From Ehretia macrophylla (Eukaryota > Streptophyta > Magnoliopsida > Boraginales > Ehretiaceae): DNA of 64,000 bases. Below are positions 36,844 to 47,244 of this stretch, piece after piece (the first letter of the stretch is position 1; each line of letters opens with the position of its first letter). The stretch lies in the NCBI GenBank assembly GCA_037974665.1, contig CM075773.1, forward strand, positions 28,179,853 through 28,243,852, read 5' to 3'. Under the pieces are notes generated by a model. That model did not search any database and was not told where the DNA came from. It saw only the letters and a list, made by a program, of their open reading frames with translations. The position numbers and the translations under genes are program-made.

Positions 36844-39800
36844 TGTGACACCCCGAACCCAGCACTTCATTAATTGCATTCATTAAATGGTTAATTTGGA
36901 TGTAACTTAGCTAATTACTTTTTATTTTTATTTTCCATATTTTCATAAATTCAATTGTTTCTTTTCATGCATTTTATATTTTTATAAAATACTACATATT
37001 TTTAGGGGACTACAGCCCCTGATCGTGCGTGCATTGCATATCGGGATCAACGGGAAAAAATTCACGAAATGTCTGATGAATAGTACTAGCGGGATTTTTT
37101 TTCCAGATTTTTTTCAGATTTTTGGCATTTGTTTTGCTGAAATTTGATCACCCAAATGACCCTTTTGCCCTTACTAAAATGCCTTAATTATTTGACCTAC
37201 CATTTGACCTTCTCATGAGAATAATATAAACCAAGAACAAAAAAAAAAAAGAGTCAAAAATGGACAAAAAATAGTTACGGGAATAGTAACTTTTTATTGC
37301 AAAATTGCTATAGTTGGTCATTTCCATCCATTCCAAGCTTGAATATTGAGTTCTTGAACATGTTTACACCTTCTTCATGCTTCTCTAGCCTTGTGTGGTA
37401 AGAATTTCATCTTATTTTTGTATTTGAAAATTTTGCACATAAACTTTATTTTTTTTTTGGGATTTGTTGAGATATTACTTGGTTATGCTTGTTTATGCTT
37501 AAATTACTCTTATTAATGATCATAGAGCATACTTTTGTGGTTAGATAACATTTTGAATAGTTGAAAATGGAGTTGGAGCTTTGAGGAAGATGATGAATAG
37601 TGAAATTTCTAGGGTTCCGAAAATTTGTGCAATTTAATTTGATTCAATGCTTCTAGTAGTTGCTAATTAGGTCGTTGAGCGTGGAAAAAATGTTAGTTGC
37701 ACTTGCCATGTACAAAATTTGAATAATTTGATCAAATTAAGCTACTTTAATAAGGGGTTTCGGGGTTAACTCGAATCCGGGCACGTTTCGAGGTTATGGC
37801 TAGTCTTTATTAAGTATTGAAGCTTTAGAAGTGCCTTCGTTTTGCTTGTTTGGATTTCAGAATTGGTACTTGTAGTGTAAATGCACAAAGAGAAAATCGG
37901 AGATTTAATGGTAAATGAGGTTTAACGGGTGAGCTCGAGGGTCCTTGGGGTGCCATAAGGTGTGGTTTGAAGGATAGGATAACTCGTTTGGGAATCTTGA
38001 ACCTTGCCTTTTGATTTGAAGCTTAATAGCAAAGATTGACAAAGGGGATTTCGGGTTGAAAGTGAATCCGGGTGCGTTTGGGCATTAGGGCTAGTGTCTA
38101 GTAAGTGATGAGGTGTTAGAAATGTATTCGTTTCGCTTAGTTGAGCTCCGATTAGAGTACTTATAATGTAATGCATAAAGAGGCAAACTTGGACTTTTCG
38201 GGTAATTGTACTTTAAAGTGAGATTTCAAGGGCTTAAGTGGTGCCATTAAGTGTCATTAGAGATTTAGTATAGTTAGATTTAAGGTTCGTTATCTTGTGT
38301 GAAGTTTAGAGCTTATTTTGTTAACATTTAGAAGGAGATTTGTTAGATTTCTTGTGAATTACTTGAATTAGTTGCATTAGTAGTTATTATATTGTTATGT
38401 TTGCTCTAATTGGTCATGATAGAGTTATATGTTATATAAGTGTGAAGTTTATGACCTAAATACCAAGCATGTGAAAAGTTTCTAAATGAATTTTATGTGA
38501 ATTAGTTAAGGTTATTGCATAAGTAGTTATTTGAATTGTTATACTTGTTATAATTGCTATATTTGTCTATTGATTGAGTTATAAAATGTAAATTGGGAAA
38601 AATGAGTATGATAACTTGAATTATCTTGTAATTAGCTAGAGTTGAGTTTAGACAAATGGTTAGCTTGTTGAACATGTAAGTTGAAAGGGGAGGTGACTGG
38701 CTGCCAGTTAGCTAACTAAATGGAATTAGGGCCTTGTGCATGCTAATGCCAAAAAGCAAAGAATGATTCTTGTCATATCCTCTAAGTTAGTTAAGACAAT
38801 TCATGTCTAGAGATTTTAGAGTTTGATATTGTGACATGAACTTGTAGAACTAGCTAATTAATTGCATGATTAGCATTCTTAACTCATGTTATTTGTGTAT
38901 GGTCAATCGGATGAATGTAGAATGATTTTATTGCATAACTGCCTAATTAGGAATTGAAGGGAATTGATGCCATGGGAGAAGGTTCAAATGGGAGTTTGGC
39001 TAAGTTTTGTATGTTTGGCTTCCTAAAGATGAGGGACCTGTATCCTTACGTGCATTATAGATTATTTTCTTTCTAAAATAGTATATTGTTTAGTATAATT
39101 ACGTAATTGATATATGCTTATTGTTGCTAAATTGTAACTTGGTGCGAGAACAACTTACTTTTGTCCTTAAATGTGTTTACTGATTATATTGTAATTGTTA
39201 TCATTCTTGCATTGCATCGTGGTTGTGCAACCTCATTGTCGCGACGGATGCGATGGCCTCGCTGGGCGGCATCGGGCTTGCATGTGTTGGTTGCCTTAGC
39301 TCCGTCTGCTATTCACTCACTCGCCTGGTCCGGAGATTGCTAGGGGGTGTTGGGTCGTAGGATCGGGTACATCCGGAGTACCCATTGGTGTAGGAGATGC
39401 CGGCATATCGAGATTGAGATCGTGGTTCGTGGATCGGGGATCGAAGATTTGGAGTGATGAGGGTTATCGATTGTATCCTTTTAAAATGTGGTATTAGAAT
39501 GTTATTCACTGTTTATCTATTGTATTAATTGTGTTAAGTTGCTGCATTGCACGTCCCCGGTAGACCTTATCCCTCACTAGGCAATTGTGATTGCTCAAAC
39601 CTCGCTAAACATGTTTCAGGTGATGCAGTTGGAGGAGTTTCCTTGGTTGCTGTGTACTATTACTTGAGATTGGAGTGATTGCTTGCTAAACTGTAGAAGA
39701 CCTTGCTTGTCTACTTTGTTCTATTTTGGAGCCTAAGGGCTTATATATATATATATTTGAGTGGTTGCAAATTTGAAAGCTAAGTGGATGTAGTAAATGT

Positions 39801-40215
39801 TATGGAATTGTGGCATTTAATAACCTATGCTTCTGCTTCTAGCTACGTTGCATGCTTGGGTGTGAATGAACGGATGTATGGTTGGCTTTAATTTCTAAGA
39901 ATGTTTAATTGCTAACAAAGAATGGTAAGATAAGCGAATGAAGACAAAGATTTTATGACTATGGTTGTATGCTTGTATGTGTTTATATTGTCTTGTGTTG
40001 CTTAAGGCTCGGATGGTCTTAAAGTTGGGATTTCAATTAGAAATGTTGTTCCTTTTGCTTCGTGTTTTATTTGAATGCTTACAGGTTTCCAGAATGTCTG
40101 TGGTACAGGGAAGACTCTGTTCGTTTTCTCTAAAATTTTGAGTCCGGGTCGGAATTGGGTTGTGATTAGTATGGTTAATAGAAGTCCCAGTTCCGTGAGG
40201 AATCGGGGCGTTACA
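36844..40215 (+). mobile_element. C1 3' LTR (3372 bp)
   Basis: Starts TGTGACACCCCGAACC, ends GGGGCGTTACA. It is colinear with the 5' LTR with scattered substitutions and small indels. The cassette lies at 39143-39408 with GGGTAC (39365-39370) and GTACCC (39378-39383); the GGTTGCGCAACC palindrome has become GGTTGTGCAACC, a CpG-type change. The hairpin before CAGGTG lies at 39578-39597. Confidence 0.93.
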
Positions 40216-40592
40216 GGTGACCCCACAGAGAAGAACTTGGTTGAACAAACCCCTTCTTCAACAATCCCTGCAATTGGTCCTTCAATTCTTGTAGCTCGGC
40301 TGGTGCCATACGATAGGGAACTTTAGATATCAGCTGGGTGCCAGGCAGTACTTCTATTACAAACTCGATTTCCCGATCTGGGGGTAGACCGGGCAATTCT
40401 TCTGGAAGTACGTCAGCATAATCTTTAATCACTAGCATCTTCTCCAACTTAGCTTTATCCGATGGCTTGTTTATGAGGTAAGCTAAGTATCCACTACACC
40501 CTTTTCTCAAGGACTTCACTGCTTTCGTAGATGAAATGATGGAACTCGTGGTGAAGTCTCTTCGACCCATTACCTCCAATATTGGTTGACCA
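40216..40592 (-). pseudogene. A2 protease-RT linker and RT N-terminus
   Basis: Minus-strand reading gives [60 protein letters not shown] and [20 protein letters not shown], ending at SSSLWG. The motif DVLPEELPGLPPxREIEF marks the start of Ty3/gypsy RT. It joins at its 5' side to the A2 protease (54378) when A3 is removed and at its 3' side to 32877 when C1 is removed. The five bases 40588-40592 are also the GACCA duplication of A3. Confidence 0.92.
40588..40592. other. Left target-site duplication of A3 (GACCA)
   Basis: GACCA here matches GACCA at 54378-54382 exactly, flanking the A3 solo LTR. Confidence 0.92.
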
Positions 40593-41298
40593 TGTCTCGT
40601 CCCAACTCGGCCTATAAAGGTTAGACTAGGGTGTGATCTAACATTCAAGTCATATCACATACTTAACCATTCATGAAAATTTAACACTTAATGTTTTAGC
40701 CTAGACTCCAAAATTTTTCAGAAAATCGGCAGCATAACGGCTGTAATTGGGCTTTTTGGTTTGACCTAATTCTCTAAACGCCTCAAATTTTCCAATCTTA
40801 ATTTTATTTCCAACTAGGATCACTATTTACCATCAATTGAAAGGCCTACTGGTAATCTTGATGTCTTGTTTGATTAATAACCTAGCATGATACTATGTCT
40901 CGTTTGTTTGTTTATCCTCATTACAAAAGTACCTATTGATCTTAGCTTAACCACGAGTACCTGCTTAAGATTTGGTTGGTTCATTTTACTTAGCCCTTAC
41001 CTAATACTTTGTAATCCTATTGTAGATACTAGCAGTAATAATAGCAAAATGACCATAGTAGTGTTTGTCTAGTTCATATCAGTACAAATCAAAATTAGAC
41101 CCCAAATTACAACGGGGGTCTTTACATTACAAACAACAAGTAGCATAAAAGAAATAGTCTTCAAGTAGCATAGTGTTCACAAATAGCCATAATCACGCAA
41201 AGCACAAAGGACAGTCAATCACTCCAAGGAATCATCGTTAGGCACGTCGTCCTCGGGTACCTGTTCTTGATCTTCTTCACCTGAGATGATAAAAGAGG

Positions 41299-41316
41299 TG
41301 AGTCCTTATGAACTCA
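41299..41316 (-). promoter_or_regulatory. TGAGT/ACTCA hairpin, A3
   Basis: Same hairpin as in A1 and A2, with arms 41312-41316 and 41299-41303 and an eight-base loop. CTCAGGTG follows on the minus strand near 41285. Confidence 0.55.
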
Positions 41317-41447
41317 GCGAGGGGGCACGAGAAATAGGTTTTGAAACTCATTTTCCGGTTCAACTTATGAAAATCCGTCTGCAAGCATGAATATAACACA
41401 ATTCAGTACATAACAATAATATAAAAGTAAAGGAACACAATTACCAG

Positions 41448-41452
41448 TCTTT
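41448..41452. other. Left target-site duplication of B1 (TCTTT)
   Basis: TCTTT matches 51663-51667 exactly, flanking the B1 solo LTR. Confidence 0.92.
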
Positions 41453-42854
41453 TGTGACGCCCGAGATTCTACCGTACATATTTTTAAATGTGGCATCCAT
41501 TAATTGCGCATTAAATTATGTGCTTTACCTGTTGTCTTTCTTGGTCACTATTCACTCCATTTTTAAACTGCATTATATTAATGAATTAGCATTTTTATTA
41601 AATCATATTAATTGTTAAAGGAATGGGAAAAATGTGCAATTGAGCTAGGAGCGATAGGAGCACTCGTTTAGAAAATGTTTTAATGGTTCAATGAATAGTG
41701 TTACGTAACATAACTTAGTAATTTAATTAGCTAGCATATATTCTTCACCTTAGGCTCGTTTTAAGGTTATCAACATTCATTTTAGTGGACCACTAAGCAC
41801 CTAACTTGATCCCATTTAATATATATGCTCATAAAACACCACCTAGCTCATAACTTAACAAAACACAAAAAAAAAAGAGAAGATGCAGGAATTACTGTAG
41901 CAAATCTGAGAATAGTATAGGAGGAGAATGAGAGGATTTTTCTCATCAAATCTTCAAGCCAAGCCAAGCCAAGCCAAGCTAGGAGCAAGTAGTTTAGGGT
42001 GTTTGCTAGCCTCCCGAGAGTTCCTACGCGCAATTGGTGAGGGTTTTCATGACTTTTTATGCATATCTAAAATGTTACATTTTTCTTGATTTGTTGAAAA
42101 TGTTATCAAATGCTATTGCAAAGCTTATCTATGCTATTATACCTTGTATATAAGTGCTAGAGAACACATTTGAGCTATTAGTTCGCATTTTAAACGGTTG
42201 GAATCGTCATTTGAATTTATGAGGTGAATAGTGACGTTTTTCTAGGGTTTTGTGTAATTGCACGTATTAGCTTGATTCAACACTCCTAATAGATGCCTTA
42301 GGTGCTAATGAAGGTAGTCTAATAGCCCCGTGCACTTGAATTGCTCTAGAATCGCATAAAACGTGAAATAGCCGACTTTAACAAAGGGGTTTCGGGGTTC
42401 ATGCGAATCCGGGTGGATTCGGGCTTCACTTCTAGTATTCTTAGGCTACCTAGGTGCTATAGAAGCTTTGATAACCCTTGTTTGAAGCCCGGATAAGGTA
42501 TGTGTAGTTTAAAGCCATAAGAGGGAATTTGGGGCTTTCGGGGTAATCGCGGGCGTTTGAATGAGTTAGAGGGTTGAGAAGGTACCTTGAGGGTTAGTTA
42601 GAAGGTTGGGAGAGTTTTCCTTGAAAATGGAATCATTAACCTTGGTTTGGAAGAGAAATAGTTTGAAAAATAAAGGGGTTTAGGTGCAATTTCGGTTGAC
42701 TCACACTTCTAAACCCATGGCATGATTTCTTGAGCGTTTATATGTGGTTTCAAGTTGATTTGGAGCTTTTGGTATGATTCTATGCTTATTTTGTAAATGT
42801 CCCTTTGTAAAACTGCTTATTAGCTTATATAATTGCTTCTATTCTAACTGCCTC

Positions 42855-42879
42855 GAGGTCAACCTACTTTGTTGATCCT
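42855..42879 (+). promoter_or_regulatory. First cassette hairpin of B1, cut by B2
   Basis: GAGGTCAAC, loop CTACTTT, GTTGATCCT form the interrupted hairpin seen in the other LTRs. The last five bases, ATCCT, are the target-site duplication of B2, so B2 landed in the 3' arm of this hairpin. Confidence 0.7.
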
Positions 42880-45071
42880 TGTGACGCCCGAGATTCTACC
42901 GTACACATTTTTAAATGTTGCATCCATTAATTGTGCATTAAATTATGTGCTTTACCTGTTGTCTTTCTTGGTCACTATTCATTCAATTTTTAAACTGCAT
43001 TATATTAGTGAATTAGCATTTTTATTAAATCATATTAATTGTTAAAGGAATGTGAAAATTGTGCAATTGAGCTAGGAGCGATAGGAGCACTCGTTTAGAA
43101 AATGATTTTCGTGGTTCAATGAATAGTGTTACGTAACTAACTTAGTGTTTTAATTAGTTAGCTTATACTTTACACTTTAGGCTCGTTTTTAAGCTACCAA
43201 CGCTCATTTTTAGTGGACCACTAAACACCTAACTTGACCCTACCTATCATATATACTCACCATAAAGCAATTAGCTCATAACTTAGCAAAAAAAAAAAAA
43301 GGAAGATGCAGATTTTACTGTAGCAAATCCGAGAATAGCATAGGAGGGGAATGAGAGGATTTTGGTCATCAAATCTTCAAGCCAAGCCTAGCCAAGTAAG
43401 AAGCAAGTAGTTTAGGGTGTGTGCAAGCCTTCTAGGAGCTCCTACGCGCGTTAGGTTAGGGTTTTGCATATTATTTTTGCATTTGAAATATATGTCAACT
43501 TTCTTGAATTTATTGATTTGCTATATTATGATCATGCAATGCTTAAATATGCTTATGTATGTTGTGTATAAGTAGTAGAGACCTAATTTATACTATTGTT
43601 TCATAGTTTAAACGGTTGAAATCGCTTGTTGATCGTAGGGCATGAATAGTGACGGGAAAATTAGGGATTTGCGAAATCAGACCTTGTAGCTTGAATTAAT
43701 GGTTCTAATAGGTGCTTTAGATGTTAATGAAAGTAGTGTGAAGGCCTTGTAGGGTTTAATTGCCCGTAACCTAGTGAAAGAATGAAATAGCCGACTTTTA
43801 GAAAGGGGTTTTGGGGTTATCGCGAATCCGGGTTGAATTGGCCTCCACATTTAGTAATCCTAGGCTATTTAGGACCTAATTAAGCTTTGCTAGCCTCCAT
43901 TTGAGTCCCGGATGAGGTACGTGTAGTACAAAGTCAAAAGAGTGAAAATGGGGCTTTTGTGCTAAACGCGGGTAATTGGGTAGTTTCTAGGGTCCTAGGG
44001 GTGCCATAAGGGATAATTAAAAGTATGGAATAGCCCGCTCGCTTATCTAGAACATTAACTTGTGTTTGGAAGAAAAATGACTTGTGTTACAAAGGGGTTT
44101 TGGGTCAAACATAAATCCGGGTGAATTTGGTTGATATACTTGGTGTTCTTAGGGTAAGTAGGGACTAAATGTGCTTTTCTAACTCTTAGTTGAGCTTTGA
44201 TTAAGATACTTGTAGTACAAACGCACAAAGGGGTAATCGGGGCTTTTGTGGCTAATTCGGGTTAATGAATGATTTCAAGGGTTCTAAGTGTGCCATAATG
44301 TGTAACTAGAAGATTAGAATAATTATTTGGTGAATCTTGAGCCTTAGCCTTGGTTTGGAGTTAAATGACTTAGGAAAACAAAAGGGAAACTCGGGGTTTC
44401 AAGCTTAGCATTTGAATTAGCTTTGGTGCTTGTATATCTTGCCTTTACATGTTGTTATATGGCATTTGTGAGCATTTCGTGAAGTTTCGTGATCATCGGT
44501 CATTGATCCCTTTGTGTTGGTATAGTTATTTTCATATTTAATGCTTATATCTTGTTATAATGTTTATACTTCTTGTACTTTGTTAAGATCAAACTCTAAT
44601 AAACATTGCATGCTAAGTGAGTAGGACTATAAGGATAACTCATCTAGTTATATGATTATTGATTATTGTAATTAAAAGTAATTGGAATTTATAACTTATG
44701 ATCTTAACTTAATGGTATTTGATGCTTCTAATATATCTTATGTTCTCTAATGATATGATAAGGTGAACATTGTATCTTAATTGTGTGTGGGTTATGAACT
44801 TGTGTGAATAAGTGATTATAAATCTAGCTTCTAATGTTGTAAGGTTGAGTTAAGTAAGAGTTGAGTTGGAATTGATATAGTTAATTGCTAAACTTATATG
44901 AACACCCTAGGGTTGCATACTTGAGCTAATTCGGGGAGTTGAAGTAAATTTGAGCTATTCTTTTAGCATGCTTGGCTTAATTCCAGGTGAGGGAGACTTC
45001 ATCCTTATGTGCATAATAGTTTATTTACTTGTACTTAGATTATGTGCACTTATTGTCTATATATTGTGTGT

Positions 45072-45345
45072 GAGGGCAACTTACTTTGTTGTCCCTTAAT
45101 CATGTGTTTGTTGATGTATTCTATTGTTATCATTTTGAGTGCATTGCATCGTGGTTGCGCAACCATTTGGGCATGGTAGTGTCGTGGAAACCGGGCGGCA
45201 TCGGGCTAGCCGGTATACCTCGGCTACCATGGTTACCCAGTCCCTCTCTCGCTTGGGATGCCGCCCAGGGAGAGTTGGGTCGTAGGATTTCGGGGTACAT
45301 CCGGAGTACACCCATTTTGGAGTTATAAGGGGATGCCGGCTTATC
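45072..45345 (+). promoter_or_regulatory. Shared LTR structure cassette, B2 5' LTR
   Basis: GAGGGCAAC / GTTGtCCCTT hairpin (45072-45098) with loop TTACTTT; perfect palindrome TGGTTGCGCAACCA (45152-45165); GGGCGGCATCGGGCTAGCC block; GTTGGGTCGTAGGATTTCGG; GGGGTAC-ATCCGGA-GTACaCCC dyad (45292-45313); TGCCGGCTTATCG. The same block is present in the 3' LTR at 49437-49710. Confidence 0.8.
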
Positions 45346-45565
45346 GATAACAGTGTCATTATTACATCGTGATTTCAGTTCGTGGCGTCGCTGGTGTGCC
45401 TCTGCCCTTCGGGGTATTCGCTTAGCCGGGACGTTATAGAAGTCAAAGTGTATCGTATCCTTTTTAATGTGTGGTAACTTGTTGTTTCAATTGTTCTTTG
45501 GTTGTAAAATGCTTTATTTGTACTAACCGCTGCATTGCACATCCCCGGTAGACCTTATCCCTCAC

Positions 45566-45614
45566 TGGGCAATTGTGATTGCTCATACCTCGCTAAACAT
45601 GTTTCAGGTGGTGT
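45566..45614 (+). promoter_or_regulatory. TGGGCAAT/ATTGCTCA hairpin and CAGGTG, B2 5' LTR
   Basis: Arms 45566-45573 and 45578-45585 with loop TGTG, then CATGTTTCAGGTGG. The B1 copy at 51021-51040 has TGGGCAAC and GTTGCTCA, a matched change in both arms. Confidence 0.75.
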
Positions 45615-46201
45615 AGTTGGAGGAGTTGACCTGATTGCTGTGTGCTATTACTTGAGGTTTGAGTGATTGCCTGTTAAACTGTGGAAGACCTTACTTGTTC
45701 TACTTTATGTTTTATTTGGGAGCCTAAGGGCTTATGTATATATATTTGAGTAGTTGCAAGTTTGAAAGCTAAGTGGATGTAGTAAGTGTTATGGAATTGT
45801 GGCATGTAATAACTTTTGCTTCTGCTTCTAGCTACGTTGCATGCTTGGGTGTGAATGAACGGGTGTATGGTTGGCTTTAATTTCTAAGAATGTTCAATGC
45901 TATCATGGAGTGACATGATAAGCGGTTTTGTAAAGAAGTTAAGTTATGAATGCATGCTTGTGTGTATCTAAACCGTTTGTATGTCTTAAGGCTCGGATGA
46001 CCTTAAAGCTAAGATCTTTAGTTATAAATGAATGTCTTGTTATGTTGTGGCTTTATTGAGTGTTTACAGGTTTTCAGAAAGTCCACAATACAGGGGAAAC
46101 TCTGTCCGTTTTCCCTAAAATTTTGTGACCGGGTTTGGCATTGGGTTGAGAATAGTATGGTTATTAGAGCCTCCGGTCTCGTGAGGGATCGGGGCGTTAC
46201 A

Positions 46202-47244
46202 GGTGGTATCAGAGCTTAGTTAGCTCTAAGCTGGGACAGGGTCCTCGGCCTGTCGGGTAGTAACCCTTGCGTGTGTGCTTGTTAAGAGTGTGTCTTGAAA
46301 GTGTATGCCTGCATGTGTGATTGTGTGTCTTGTATTGAATGTGTGCACCTATGTGATATAATTATGTGTTACGTGCTAAGTGTGTGCTAAGTGAAGTAAA
46401 GTGGCTGGTTATGCATCAATTTGACCTCGTGAATTGTTAATTGCTTGAACTGTTACTTGTAATGTGTGCATTTGAAAGTTTTTGATTGAGTTGTGTTATG
46501 ATGGACTTGATTGTCATGCTTGAATGACTTTGATGATTACACTGTTTCATAAACTCTTATATAAACATGTTTGCATAATAGTTTAAAACGTATATGTGTA
46601 AATGTGATATCTTGGCATTCATACATGTCCCGTTGAAATGGTAAGAAAGACTTCTTCTTCCCCCTGAAGAGAAGTGATTAGCAACAAGCCCTCCAAGTTG
46701 TGTGGATTAGCGGGAATGAGAATGTTATAAGCGGAGCTCAGTTATTGGGATTTCTTCCAAGGCATTCTTCTACGCTTAGTAGTCAGAAATGAATGGCTTC
46801 CTTTGGGATTTCTATATGACTATTCTCTCGGTTTTCTTATTGAGTATTGTTCTAGTATTTTCTTGCTGGCATTACTCGGAAGACTTAGTTTGGGATTCTA
46901 ATCAGCCTTATTATATGGAATTATCTTCGGTATTTGTACTCTAAATTCTTATTGGTATTTTCTCGCCACTGTTAGTTGGGATTCTATTCTTCTATGGTAT
47001 TCGTGCCAGCGGGATTCCTATTTGGATTTCGAAGTAGCATCTCTATTGGAGCCTTTATTTGGCCTTATTACGTGAGGTTCGCAGGAAATACTACAGGGAT
47101 TTCTTAATGAGCTCCCACGAGAGTTCGTATATGGTATTCTTGCTTAGCAATTGATGACGAGTAATCGGAGTTGGTTTTCAGTTGTTGTGGAGTTCCCTTG
47201 TGAAGAAGAATTGCGTGGACGCAATTTGTTTAAGGGGGAGAGGA
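46202..47244 (+). other. B2 internal region, no coding
   Basis: GG then primer site TGGTATCAGAGC (46204-46215), an exact match to the 3' end complement of plant initiator tRNA-Met. A GT-rich leader follows to about 46500. The part 46640-47180 is different in composition, with repeated TTGGGATTyCT and GGTATTCnTG motifs and no long open frame. Its origin is unknown. The region ends in a hairpin and polypurine tract. Confidence 0.85.
47209..47244 (+). promoter_or_regulatory. B2 pre-PPT hairpin and polypurine tract
   Basis: AATTGCG (47209-47215), loop TGGA, CGCAATT (47220-47226) form a perfect seven-base stem. AAGGGGGAGAGGA (47232-47244) abuts the 3' LTR. Confidence 0.88.

Larger units (their letters stand above)
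32878..40215 (+). mobile_element. Element C1: non-coding LTR retrotransposon with long LTRs
   Basis: Two direct LTRs of 3376 and 3372 bp enclose only 590 bp. The inside has a primer-binding site, a GT-rich leader-like zone, a hairpin and a polypurine tract, and no gag or pol. It lies in the A2 reverse transcriptase and its removal restores the reading across the GAPVLF-type motif. The LTRs differ by a few percent by eye. This is LARD-like in lacking coding, but unusual in having LTRs almost six times longer than the interior. It must have depended on proteins from another element. Confidence 0.92.
42880..46201 (+). mobile_element. B2 5' LTR (3322 bp)
   Basis: Starts TGTGACGCCCGAGATTC, ends GGGGCGTTACA. 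It has a 13-A run near 43289, several degenerate repeats of the AAAGGGGTTTTGGGGTT type at 43800, 44095 and 44390 (about 300-bp spacing), the cassette at 45072-45345 and the GGGCAAT/ATTGCTC hairpin at 45566-45585. The open frame 46028-46219 runs out of the LTR end and matches no domain. Confidence 0.95.

Noticed and set aside
42880..46201. Repeat of AAAGGGGTTTTGGGGTT-like blocks as a separate element in B LTR
   Set aside because: The ~300-bp spaced copies at about 43800, 44095 and 44390 are diverged internal repeats of the LTR; similar GGGGTTTCGGGGTT blocks occur in C1, so no new element is needed.
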